Shown here in pieces: positions 54,676 to 63,291 of a stretch of DNA of 64,000 bases. The notes under the pieces are model-generated. The model searched no databases, had not been told where the DNA came from, and saw only the letters and a list, made by a program, of their open reading frames with translations. The DNA lies in NCBI RefSeq assembly GCF_013033355.1, contig NZ_WQDY01000012.1, forward strand, positions 1-64,000, in the 5' to 3' direction. The translations under genes and the position numbers were made by a program. Every line of letters starts with the position of its first letter. The stretch's first letter is position 1. Source of the DNA: Ruegeria lacuscaerulensis (GTDB taxonomy: Bacteria; Pseudomonadota; Alphaproteobacteria; Rhodobacterales; Rhodobacteraceae).

Positions 54676-54741
54676 ACATTGTCCTTTGCTTACTATTGGG
54701 CACATATTGCAGGGCATGTTTTGGTGTATCAAGATGGCACT

Positions 54742-54818
54742 ATTTTGCCCTGTTTTACCAGTAAGACCGCTTTATTCGCATTATGTTAGAGAAAATAGGA
54801 CGCAAAATAGGGCAAGAA
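54742..54818. promoter_or_regulatory. Candidate operator repeats of the HTH-ssb operon
   Basis: AAAACAGGGCAAAAT on the minus strand (54742-54756) and AAAATAGGGCAAGAA on the plus strand (54804-54818) form an imperfect inverted repeat about 48 bases apart. A third related box, GCAGGGCATG (54709-54718), lies nearer the gene. They sit 35-145 bases before the regulator start. Confidence 0.4.
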
Positions 54819-54915
54819 TTGATTGCGCGGTGCTGCCAGCATTCTTAAGCAGAGAATCGATACCAAGCTTGCATCCGATGATCCGCTTTGCATAAAGTTT
54901 TGCTGGCAGATAGTT

Positions 54916-55176
54916 TCAATAGCTCATGTTCTGAGCCGATTGCTCTTCCTCATACTGCTTCCAAAGCCCCAGGTGTCCGTTTTGTCGCGCGTTTGCGAGC
55001 CAGAGCTGTTTTCGAGCATCAGGCAATTCCATTGATCGATGTTTCCCGCCAGAGAGCTTCGGCCAATCTATAGCGAGGCCATGATCAGCCCCACCTGAAC
55101 GGACCAATCTGATTTTTGATGCATAACTGGCCTCTGGTCGATCTGGACACTGTTTTTCAGAGGCGATGGTTACCAT
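54916..55176 (-). CDS. Doubtful small frame, 86 aa
   Basis: An uninterrupted minus-strand frame in a 570-base gap, in the same orientation as both flanking operons. The C-terminal half (KHRSMELPDARKQLWLANAR and onwards) looks protein-like, with charged helical periodicity, while the N-terminal half does not. No ribosome-binding site is evident. It may be the tail of a decayed gene. Confidence 0.25.
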   Translation of the reverse strand: MVTIASEKQCPDRPEASYASKIRLVRSGGADHGLAIDWPKLSGGKHRSMELPDARKQLWLANARQNGHLGLWKQYEEEQSAQNMSY

Positions 55177-55245
55177 GCTGCCGAGTTTGCACGCCAGTAG
55201 GCGGCGTGCAAAAAGGCTCGGAATCCCTGAATTTTTGGCAACCCT

Positions 55246-56568
55246 TCAATCTCCACCTGCCATACGATCCACCCAGGATTTTTTTGCAGTTCCACGGTGG
55301 TCCGCGCGGCGATGAAACGCAAGCTCCGAGGTGAGTGTCATTTCTTTGTGCATTCTCGGAGAAATATCACGGTCTACGTGCCGCGCGAGTACTTTTAGGC
55401 CACGCACCAGTTCCCGGCTTCCCGGCAATTCGCGAACATATGCCTCAAAATACCGTAACTCTCTTTCAACGTAGTTGGCCGCGTCTCGAAACGCTCGGTC
55501 TCGGTTCATTTGCCCCGCGCGGTTCAATACGTGGGCCTGCCAATGTGTTGCTACTATCGACGCAAGTTCCGATGATTTTGGACACCTTGCGTTTTCTCCT
55601 CTTTCGGCAGCCGTAAGTAGGGCAGTACTGTATTGCGGTTGAAATGGCTCGCCGCCTTCCACTGAGCTGGCAGAAACGCTCGCTGTGAATTCAAATCGCT
55701 GTTTATGAGCGGACGTCGGACAAGTGACCTTTGCTACCACCGCGCGTTCCACTTCGTTTTGAATGGGCCCCAAATCGACATTTAAGCGTCCCGCGTGTCC
55801 AAGAGATGGGGATTTGCCGAGGATTTCTACGTGAAACCCAGCTGGATACTGAATTGAAACTTCGACGTTGTCGGCCACGGTAGAGAAGATGTCTTCTAGC
55901 TCACCGAGCAAAACCGATGAAATTTCGGTGTCAAATTCGGCATCATGCAGTCTTCCACCTCCATCTTCAGAGATGCCCCGCAGCAGTTGTTCATCATATC
56001 CATTTCCAATACCGAGTGCTGAAGTTGTTACGCCTCTTTTGCGCAATTCGCTCGCATGCCGGCGGAGTTCAAGAGGATCCGTAACGCCTTCGTTGGCGTG
56101 CCCATCGCTTAGGATAATGACCCGTGGCGGCAGTCTGGAGTCCGCCTCGTAAACGGCGGCGGCACGGTCAACAGCTTGGAACCACCCACCGCTCAAGTTT
56201 GTACATCCACGCGTCCGCAAGCGCGAAATCTCAAACTGGATTTCTGGCAAGTTTTTGTCGTCGACCGAAACAGCATCCAGGTGAGTAACAACGTCCGAAC
56301 CAAAAGAAACAAGCGTCAAACGATCTTGGCTTGATAGCTTCGGCACGAGGCCCAACGCTGCCTGCTTTGCTGCCTCAAGCTTTCCACCTGACATCGAGCC
56401 ACTGACGTCAATTGCCAAAGCAATGTTCAATGGTTCCCGGTCGCGTCTAGAAGACGAGTTGCAATCCGAGGCTCTTACCTTGGCCACCAAGTAGCGAACG
56501 GAGTCGCCGCGCTCCCAAAACAGCTCACGGTCAAATTGGCACTTCAGTTCAATGTTAATATCAGTCAC
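55246..56568 (-). CDS. Von Willebrand factor A domain protein
   Basis: 440 aa from a GTG with GGAGG eight bases upstream. The vWA domain (about 45-220) has an intact MIDAS: D54-x-S56-x-S58 (IDVSGSMS), the threonine in GCTNLSGG and the aspartate in LSDGHANEG. An N-terminal beta-strand region and a C-terminal region (about 225-440) of unknown fold follow. No signal peptide or membrane span is seen, so it is cytoplasmic. vWA proteins of this kind often act in multi-protein complexes with ATPases. The gene overlaps the MerR-like gene by 8 bases. Confidence 0.8.
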   Translation of the reverse strand: MTDINIELKCQFDRELFWERGDSVRYLVAKVRASDCNSSSRRDREPLNIALAIDVSGSMSGGKLEAAKQAALGLVPKLSSQDRLTLVSFGSDVVTHLDAVSVDDKNLPEIQFEISRLRTRGCTNLSGGWFQAVDRAAAVYEADSRLPPRVIILSDGHANEGVTDPLELRRHASELRKRGVTTSALGIGNGYDEQLLRGISEDGGGRLHDAEFDTEISSVLLGELEDIFSTVADNVEVSIQYPAGFHVEILGKSPSLGHAGRLNVDLGPIQNEVERAVVAKVTCPTSAHKQRFEFTASVSASSVEGGEPFQPQYSTALLTAAERGENARCPKSSELASIVATHWQAHVLNRAGQMNRDRAFRDAANYVERELRYFEAYVRELPGSRELVRGLKVLARHVDRDISPRMHKEMTLTSELAFHRRADHRGTAKKSWVDRMAGGD

Positions 56569-57331
56569 GTTTCTTGCCTCCTATTAGTATTGCGCGGAGC
56601 TGGTCCGCGAGTTGTTCGAATAATGCGCGCTCCCGTGGTTCAAGTTTGCCTCTGATGGAAAGCTCCAGGTCTGGAGTGATGGAGATCCGGTTCCAGATCA
56701 TGCCTCGTGCACGCCGAGGTGCTGGGCCCTCAAAAAGCTCTTCCAAACTGACGATCAGCTGCTCGATACTGGCAAGGCTCTCTTCTCTCTCAAGGCGCTT
56801 TGCTTCCCGTCGTTCAACAAAACGCGGTTTCTTGTCACCGAGCAATTCGCGCCTTTCTTCGCTGTGTCGGCCTTCAGATCTGGCACGCGGCATCGGAGCC
56901 ATTTTGTATGCGAGCGGCACCTCTCTTTGTGTGTCAATGTTTCTGAGATATTCCCGCGCCGAACCTCGCGATCTGGGTGTGGTTAGTAGCTCCTCAGCCC
57001 ATTCTTCTATCTGTTCTTCCGTTGCAGTCATGAACCGGCGTCCAATGTCTGCCAGCGTCATGCCGTATGCATTTTTTAACGTCAGAACCGCCTTGGCCCG
57101 CCCTACATTTGTTTTAGGGTAGGTTGCTCCTCTCCCCGATTTGCTTGGCGGGGAAAGTAGTCCTTCGCTAATCCATGAGCGCAATGTTCGAGGTTCCACC
57201 CCGGTTCTTTCGCTCAGCTCTTCAAGTGTGATTCCATCCTTCATAGCGAATCGAATAATATCGACATCTCGACATGTCAAGTTGTCGATATCATGGCTTG
57301 TAGTAAGTTCAGTACTTACGTCGCCTCTCAT
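56561..57331 (-). CDS. MerR-like HTH regulator
   Basis: 256 aa as the longest frame. The winged-helix signature ITLEELSERTGVEPRTLRSWISEGLLSPP (about 34-62) and KNAYGMTLADIGRRFM (about 86-101) match the MerR fold. The remainder is a long charged region with a second helical part (about 180-250). A 34-bp dyad covers codons 14-25; if translation instead starts at M30 (57244) the dyad would be directly upstream as an operator. Neither start has a clear ribosome-binding site. It is the first gene of the MerR-vWA pair. Confidence 0.7.
   Translation of the reverse strand: MRGDVSTELTTSHDIDNLTCRDVDIIRFAMKDGITLEELSERTGVEPRTLRSWISEGLLSPPSKSGRGATYPKTNVGRAKAVLTLKNAYGMTLADIGRRFMTATEEQIEEWAEELLTTPRSRGSAREYLRNIDTQREVPLAYKMAPMPRARSEGRHSEERRELLGDKKPRFVERREAKRLEREESLASIEQLIVSLEELFEGPAPRRARGMIWNRISITPDLELSIRGKLEPRERALFEQLADQLRAILIGGKKRD
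57258..57291. promoter_or_regulatory. 34-bp near-perfect dyad at the MerR-like gene start
   Basis: Outer arms ATATCGACA (57258-57266) and TGTCGATAT (57283-57291) are perfect complements; the centre GACATGTC (57271-57278) shares the same symmetry axis. Thirty of 34 positions are palindromic. It is a likely autoregulatory binding site. Confidence 0.6.
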
Positions 57332-57624
57332 TTATTGATTGGCGAGCTAAAATGATGGCATGCGAAGAGGCGGCTGCTGTGAGTATTTTCTTAGGTACTA
57401 TATGATAAGAAATGACGATTATTTGTCGGGCGATAGGTACGTCGACCACACTGCGCAGGTTATGCCGCAGGTTTGAGAAAGAATTGTTGTCATCCCCACA
57501 TTAGTTTTGGCGAAACTTCCAAAATTTTTGGCGGCTGCACGCAAGTAAAACCTTCCCGGTGACGTTACGTGCGCTTCGATGTAAATCCTGCAAATAGATG
57601 ATTATTTATTGTTGCATTGCGATA

Positions 57625-58929
57625 ATGAGTTCGGAGCACGAGTTAGACATGACGGAGAATAGGGATCGACTGACGGCCGAAGAAGCAAAAGGTCTGCGGA
57701 CGGCCAAGGAACTCGAAAGTCATTTAGCCTGGCTGGACACGTTTACACCCGCGGCTTTAGGCGTTCTCGCAATAGCTTCCGGGATTTACACTTATCTTGG
57801 TGTTTCCTCTCTTTTGGAAGATAACGGTGCAGTCTCTTTCTTTGCCGCCGTCGCATACTCAATCGCCGTTTCTGTCGGGATCTTTGTTTTTTGGAGCTAC
57901 ATGCTTCGGTTGCTGCCTTCAATGCGAACGGCGAGTGGATTCATTGGTCTAACGATCTCCACAATTGTAGGGTCTGTCGCAATAATTGCTATGTCCAGCT
58001 GGCTAAATGCAGCGGCTCTCGCTGGCTCCGCAGCAGTCGAACAACACCTGGAAAACACTGTCCGAGACTACCAAGCCGCTCTTGAGCAAGCCCATGACAT
58101 AGCCCTAAGTGGCCAAGCGTTGGGCCGCGAAGTGGAGCGCGCTCGCCAGAGTTTTGAAGAAAACGCTGAACTCGAGCAGTCCGGAGTCCTCTCAGGCACC
58201 GCCGGTCGAGGTGCTGTCTTTCGTGTCCTGAAACAAAAGGCCGAGGAGTTGCGAAACCTAGAGGAACAGATTGCGGCACAGCAAGAACCTATCGAGGAAG
58301 CCTTCCAGAAGGGCAACGAAATCCTTGCAAAAATGCGCGAGCTTACTGTTGCGCCCGGTCCAGTAGATCGCCGCTCGGTTCAGTTCTCCGAGGAAAGCGT
58401 GAAGCTGGCGGGTGTTATCTCGCGCCTCAACCAGTACAGCGTGGCACCACTTGTTGCTCGTGCTGCTGAGGACTTGCCATCCTCGGTCGTACTGCCAGAG
58501 CTTGATGGGCGCAGCTCCGACGTACGAGACGCCCAATCGTCCACAATCAACTCTGTTTTGAACGCCTTGGACCAACGCAGCAAGACACTCAAGAACGCTG
58601 CTGACGAGGTATTGGACATGGAACCGCCCATCGAGACGGCATATAACCCGATTTCCAGCGCCGATGCGGTGATCAAGTACGCCCACAACTTCGTCCCTTC
58701 CTGGGCCGGAGCTATAGCCATCGACTTGTTGCCCGCCGTGTTGGTGTTTGTGCTGGCTATCACACAAGCCGCAATCCGCAGTGGTAAAGACGGCATGAGC
58801 ATTGAGGATACTCTGACGCTTTCTGACCTTAGAGCCGCAATGAATGCCATGAAGGACGTAGAGGCGACTATGGGCGTCGCAGACGCAGCTATCCTGAACC
58901 GCGCCACTCCACAAAAAGATGAAACGTGA
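57625..58929 (+). CDS. Membrane protein with coiled-coil domain
   Basis: 434 aa from the ATG at 57625; other in-frame ATGs at 57598 and 57649 are possible. Three hydrophobic spans (about 38-58, 72-96 and 106-128) form an N-terminal membrane unit. A long charged helical region follows (about 140-270, QAALEQAHD ... REVERARQSFEENAELEQSG ... RNLEEQIAAQQEPIEEAF), predicted coiled coil. Then comes a further soluble part and a fourth span (about 370-395, AIAIDLLPAVLVFVLAITQAAI). The protein probably spans the inner membrane with a large extracytoplasmic coiled coil. No family recognised. It leads a three-gene operon. Confidence 0.65.
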   Translation: MSSEHELDMTENRDRLTAEEAKGLRTAKELESHLAWLDTFTPAALGVLAIASGIYTYLGVSSLLEDNGAVSFFAAVAYSIAVSVGIFVFWSYMLRLLPSMRTASGFIGLTISTIVGSVAIIAMSSWLNAAALAGSAAVEQHLENTVRDYQAALEQAHDIALSGQALGREVERARQSFEENAELEQSGVLSGTAGRGAVFRVLKQKAEELRNLEEQIAAQQEPIEEAFQKGNEILAKMRELTVAPGPVDRRSVQFSEESVKLAGVISRLNQYSVAPLVARAAEDLPSSVVLPELDGRSSDVRDAQSSTINSVLNALDQRSKTLKNAADEVLDMEPPIETAYNPISSADAVIKYAHNFVPSWAGAIAIDLLPAVLVFVLAITQAAIRSGKDGMSIEDTLTLSDLRAAMNAMKDVEATMGVADAAILNRATPQKDET

Positions 58930-59708
58930 TGAGCCTGTTAAGCCGTCTCGATCCTCGTTCAGGGCTACGCTACGTACTGATCCTTCAGCTCGCGATTGCC
59001 GGCGTTCTAATAGCGTCGGACGTTCTTGGTGTAATGCCAAGTCCGTTCAAGGAGCGTGTTCAACTCCCGACTGGTCCGATATCCCCCGGCGATCAACGTC
59101 GAGAGTATCGCACTGATCGTAGCGATCCGTCGCTTTTGCTGAAGGATGGACCTTTGGACGTACCCGTGCCAGAGGCTTTTCCAAACCGATTGGACTTCTC
59201 AGTTCAGGAAGTCGAAGGACTGGGGAGAATACTTCTTCTTAGCGGCCAGATAGAGGTGGACGACTCGGCCCGCTTCGCTTCGTACCTGTCTGACATGCAG
59301 GAGAAGCCCGACCTTGTAGCTCTCCACAGCCCGGGAGGAGTGGTTTCCGAGGCACTGTCCATTGGTAAGCAGGTGAGAGGTGCTGAGCTTCCTACAGCCG
59401 TTCTTGCTGGCTCGATGTGCGTATCGTCATGTCCTTACGTCCTTGCAGGCGGTTTGGAACGCATCGTCTCTCTTCGCAGCATTGTAGGTATGCATCAGCA
59501 CTACTACGACCAGCCTCGCTTAATACCTGTCGTCTTCGCGGTAGAGGGCATCCAGAAGGGGCAAGGAGAGACGATGCAGCACCTGATTGACCTGGGTGTG
59601 GACCCGTCATTGATGCTGTTTTCACTGAACACCCCACCCGAAGAAATTTATGCGCTTATCGAGGAAGAACTCGTGGATACCCGCATAGCAACCCAAATTA
59701 TCGATTGA
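58929..59708 (+). CDS. Membrane-anchored ClpP/SppA-fold protein (COG3904-like)
   Basis: 259 aa from the ATG at 58929, whose A is the last base of the previous stop. One N-terminal membrane anchor (about 15-35). Residues about 90-210 form a ClpP/crotonase-like domain: LLSGQIEVDDSARFASYL, LHSPGGVVSEALSIGKQVR, then VLAGSMCVSSCPYVLAGG, where the serine of the CVSSC segment is the expected nucleophile position, and IVGMHQHYYDQ with a candidate histidine. It is likely a periplasmic serine protease or a catalytically reduced relative. It overlaps the next gene. Confidence 0.7.
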   Translation: MSLLSRLDPRSGLRYVLILQLAIAGVLIASDVLGVMPSPFKERVQLPTGPISPGDQRREYRTDRSDPSLLLKDGPLDVPVPEAFPNRLDFSVQEVEGLGRILLLSGQIEVDDSARFASYLSDMQEKPDLVALHSPGGVVSEALSIGKQVRGAELPTAVLAGSMCVSSCPYVLAGGLERIVSLRSIVGMHQHYYDQPRLIPVVFAVEGIQKGQGETMQHLIDLGVDPSLMLFSLNTPPEEIYALIEEELVDTRIATQIID

Positions 59709-59731
59709 CACGAGACATCGAGGACTTCGCC

Positions 59732-60124
59732 TTGTTCAAGAAGCTAACAATTGCCTTGGCATTTTTTGCCACTACTGCTGCCGCTGGTGGCCTCCAGGTG
59801 CGCGACGCGGACACGATCGTTGTCGATGGCACTCCGGTCCGTTTGAACGGCGTGGATGCGCCGGAGCTTGGTACTCGTTCTGGTCAGGATGCCAAGCGCT
59901 GGATGGTGAACTTCCTACGAGGCAAGAACATAGAGTGCAAACTGAACGGTGAGCGCACCCATGATCGTTGGGTTGGCGTTTGTTATGCCGACGGACAAGA
60001 CATAGGCGCCGCTGTTATTGCCGCCGGCTTCGCTCTGGACTGTGCGCGATACAGTGGAGGTCGTTATCGAAAATTCGAGACGCCTTCCGCCAAATCGCGA
60101 CTGCGACGTGCTTCCTATTGTTGA
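59732..60124 (+). CDS. Secreted staphylococcal-nuclease-like (SNase) protein
   Basis: 130 aa from a TTG at 59732 with GAGGA seven bases upstream; this makes the N-terminus a clean signal peptide (about 18 residues, ending AAA). A TTG at 59705, overlapping the previous stop, would add nine residues. The nuclease residues are visible: D25/D27 region (RDADT), R37, D42 and E45 (VRLNGVDAPE), and R79 (THDRW). Three or four cysteines may form disulfides. It should cleave DNA or RNA in the periplasm or outside. It is the third gene of the operon. Confidence 0.75.
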   Translation: MFKKLTIALAFFATTAAAGGLQVRDADTIVVDGTPVRLNGVDAPELGTRSGQDAKRWMVNFLRGKNIECKLNGERTHDRWVGVCYADGQDIGAAVIAAGFALDCARYSGGRYRKFETPSAKSRLRRASYC

Positions 60125-60329
60125 GCGCGTGATCAAACTAAGTGCTGATTTCATCGCTAAATTCACCAGAGCCTGACATACTATGGTTGCGTTAGTGAGA
60201 TCACTGTTTGAATTGTCGCGTGTTGGGCGATTCTACATAATTTGACAATGCACGCCTCGCGTGTCTTGTTTTGGCTCGAGTCAGAACCAAACGAACGACG
60301 TCCCAGCGCAGAACTTCTAAAGAGAAAAT

Positions 60330-63011
60330 ATGAGTATTAATAGCGAACAGTCGCAAAAAGTGGTGCAAGTCTTTGGTACAAAAGAGTTCACGCATTCACA
60401 TGAAAATCTTTACAAGCTGGGCGGAAACCGCAGAAATATTTTCAAAAAACTCAACGACATAATAGCAGTGGTGGGTATCGAGGGAGCAAACGCCTTCAAG
60501 TCATTCAAAACGACAAAGCACGGGGAAAGCAGAATAAGAGGCTGCGTAAAGTACGATTTAGGGGACGCGTTTCGATTGATAACTGTCCAGTCTAATCGGA
60601 TAATCTGGTTGTTGTTCTGCGGGTCTCATGACGAATGCGACAAATGGCTGAATAAGAACTCAGGGTTGACCCCCGCACTACTTGAAGGAGAAGTTAAATT
60701 TACCCGAGAAAACAGTGCAGGGTCTAAGCCAGAGCTAAGACGGGATGCGGTTCCATCTGGTAGCCTTCTTATCGATAGACTGGATGAGAACCACTTGGAC
60801 GAATTCTTGGATGAATTTTCCGGTTCCGTGAGTCGAAAAATTAGTATTCTTAAGTGTGTGGCGGACCCTAGTGAGATCTATGACGTTTCCGGGAGGGTTG
60901 AGGATCCAAGCCTTGCTAGCCTCGCCCAAGATGTTCTCTTGGCTTTATTGGAAGACGACAGAGAAGGGGCGGCGATGCGGCTCGATCTGCATTTTGGCCG
61001 TGCAAAGACTGAAAATGCTTGGAGTGATGCGGAAATTGTAACAATAAAAGTGGGCTCCAACGTTTACGACGTCGCCTTTGGGAGTGACGACTATCTGCAA
61101 AAAATCAATGAATTTGCACGGAATGGTAAATCACTTGATTGGCTGCTGTTTATGCATCCCGAGCAGAAGACCATCGTTGATCGCGACTACACTGGAGCAG
61201 CACAGCTCTCTGGCGTTTCAGGCGCCGGAAAAACCTGTATTGCTTTGAGAAGGGCCATTCGACTTGCTGGGAACGCAGATAAGCCAGAAGTTTTGATCGT
61301 GACGTTGAACCAAAGTTTGGCCGGATTGATCAAGCATCTGGCCAGACTGTCCTGCGATGAACCTGATGTCCTGAGGCGAATTACAGTTGTTTCGATGTTC
61401 GAGTTGTGTCAGCGATTGCTTGAGGAGCTCGAGCCTGATCGCGTTCGCTATTACGGTGAAGTCTCTGACAAGCTCGGCGACAATATCGATGAAGTATTTC
61501 GGGAATACTACCGCCAGTGGCAAAACAATAAGGATGCATCGGTACTTTCGCGCTTACATCGCAATCTGACAGCCCAGGGAATTGATGCTGAAGCGTATCT
61601 GCGGGAGGAATTCGACTGGATCCGTAGTGCGCTCCCCACTCCGGACAGGACCAACTACTTAGAAATCGAACGGAGTGGTCGCCGCCATCCGCTAAGCGAA
61701 GGCGCAAGAAAAGCAGTCTTAGAAGGATTACTCGGCTGGGAGACGAAAATGGAGGCAGTGGGTATCACTGACTACCTTGGTTTAACCAAAGCTGTGAGCA
61801 AACATCTTGCTGATCTATCGGTCCACTATGACCATATCATTGTTGACGAAGCTCAGGATTTTGGGACAACGGAATTGGCAATATTGCGGCACCTGGTCGC
61901 TGAGGGAGCGAACGATATTTTCCTTTGTGGAGATATTGCACAGCACGTCCTGCCTAAACACCGGGTCCTTAAAAATGCCGGAATATCAGTAAGTGGTCGT
62001 TCTGAAAAAATCACCCGGAACTATCGAAATACGCGCCAGATCCTGGAAGTTGCTTACGCTGTGCTATTGAACAACCTAGCAGAGGAAATGCTGGATACCG
62101 CAAAAGATGACTTGGAAATTCTTGATCCCAAATACGCCAACAGATCTTTGAATGCCCCAGTTCTTTTGAAAGCCAGCAGTCTTGAAGAGGAACTGACCTA
62201 CGCGGTAACTCATTTGAGAGAATTTATTCAAAAAAGTCCTGACAGCACTGCGTGTATTGTCATATCCGGTTACAAACACACCGAAGTTCAAGCGTATGCT
62301 GACTATTTGGGGTTACCTGCATTAGACGGCACATTGGATCCCTTCAATGAGCCTTTGGTGATATCTGATCTCGAGCAGACCAAAGGTTACGAATTTGATA
62401 CGGTTGTGATCTTGAATTGTGAGGACGGCATACTCCCCCCTGCGGGCGTCCCTAAAGACGAGCTTTATCGGTTCAGTTGCCAATTATATGTAGCGATGAC
62501 ACGCGCGAAGAACGATTTATACCTTTCATATCATTCACAGAAAAGCCGTTGGCTGTCGGATATCGGTGACCAGCTCACAGAATTTGAGTGGAGTGATATC
62601 GAAAGTCTTCCTGCTGAACAGCTGCTCTCGAAACCAGAGAGGCTGCCAGATGTTGAATGGTCAGAAACAAATGAGAACGACCTGTTTGGACTAAGTGGCC
62701 ACCAATTTTGCTTTACGAAACATGCTATGGGGCTCTCCAACGAGACGATAGATAAGCTGATTGAATTGGTCGACGGTAAAGGATTGAGGGCCGCAGGTGG
62801 CCGTGGAAGCTTAAAGTGGCGATCCGTCAGGAATGCGATTATGGCGGTTGAAAGCGAAGCAAATGCGAGGAGGGTGTTTGGTCCTCAGGTTTCCAAGGAG
62901 TTGCGCGAGAAATTCAGCCAGGAACTGGGGTTGGTATCGACGACTGGAACGACACCAAGTGGAGCGAGGCCAGGTCGGCGAATTTTAACTCTCAACAGTA
63001 AGTTATTATAA
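60330..63011 (+). CDS. SF1 (UvrD/Rep-like) helicase with RelE-like N-terminal domain
   Basis: 893 aa. Residues about 25-108 resemble a RelE/ParE toxin fold: ENLYKLGGNRRNIFKKL, HGESRIRGCVKYDL, DAFRLITVQSNRIIWLLFCGSHDECDKWL. Residues 110-275 have no assignment. The helicase core follows: a Q-like HPEQKTIVDRDYTG, Walker A GVSGAGKT at 295-302, Walker B VDEAQD at 505-510, motif III GDIAQ, motif IV RNYRNTRQI, motif V TKGYEFDTVVI and motif VI YVAMTRAKNDLYLSYH. It is an ATP-driven translocase. The start has no strong ribosome-binding site. It stands alone in the island, 205 bases after the SNase gene. Confidence 0.8.
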   Translation: MSINSEQSQKVVQVFGTKEFTHSHENLYKLGGNRRNIFKKLNDIIAVVGIEGANAFKSFKTTKHGESRIRGCVKYDLGDAFRLITVQSNRIIWLLFCGSHDECDKWLNKNSGLTPALLEGEVKFTRENSAGSKPELRRDAVPSGSLLIDRLDENHLDEFLDEFSGSVSRKISILKCVADPSEIYDVSGRVEDPSLASLAQDVLLALLEDDREGAAMRLDLHFGRAKTENAWSDAEIVTIKVGSNVYDVAFGSDDYLQKINEFARNGKSLDWLLFMHPEQKTIVDRDYTGAAQLSGVSGAGKTCIALRRAIRLAGNADKPEVLIVTLNQSLAGLIKHLARLSCDEPDVLRRITVVSMFELCQRLLEELEPDRVRYYGEVSDKLGDNIDEVFREYYRQWQNNKDASVLSRLHRNLTAQGIDAEAYLREEFDWIRSALPTPDRTNYLEIERSGRRHPLSEGARKAVLEGLLGWETKMEAVGITDYLGLTKAVSKHLADLSVHYDHIIVDEAQDFGTTELAILRHLVAEGANDIFLCGDIAQHVLPKHRVLKNAGISVSGRSEKITRNYRNTRQILEVAYAVLLNNLAEEMLDTAKDDLEILDPKYANRSLNAPVLLKASSLEEELTYAVTHLREFIQKSPDSTACIVISGYKHTEVQAYADYLGLPALDGTLDPFNEPLVISDLEQTKGYEFDTVVILNCEDGILPPAGVPKDELYRFSCQLYVAMTRAKNDLYLSYHSQKSRWLSDIGDQLTEFEWSDIESLPAEQLLSKPERLPDVEWSETNENDLFGLSGHQFCFTKHAMGLSNETIDKLIELVDGKGLRAAGGRGSLKWRSVRNAIMAVESEANARRVFGPQVSKELREKFSQELGLVSTTGTTPSGARPGRRILTLNSKLL

Positions 63012-63291
63012 GTGAGTTGGCAGCTTGGATTTTGACGCTGGTATGAGGACGTTCAGGCAATGTCGCCGAGGGTCAGTTTGTTGCCGGCAAGCGACGCAGA
63101 AGCACCAGATCTCGCCTGAACAGGACGCCTGACGTAGAGTCGCGCCTGCGACGGTCCTGATCAACTTATTTGTTAGGTAGCGCCCGTATCTTTGTTGGGA
63201 TAATCCTTCTGTCGTGACACCAGTTTCACAGACCAGAACAAGATTCTAAATCTTCAGTCGGTCGCTCCGAACCACGGCGACTCGCTCGGAC
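63012..63291. other. Intergenic region, nothing recognised
   Basis: About 280 bases between the helicase and the convergent ribbon-helix-helix gene. GC-rich at its left half, no gene or clear terminator was found. Confidence 0.45.

Larger units (their letters stand above)
54676..55245. other. Regulatory and unassigned region between two minus-strand units
   Basis: Holds the promoter region of the HTH-ssb operon with repeated AGGGCAA-type boxes (54711-54818). The rest (about 54900-55245) contains a minus-strand frame of 86 codons (54916-55176) ending GLWKQYEEEQSAQNMSY. It might be a remnant gene but has no strong ribosome-binding site. Confidence 0.4.
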
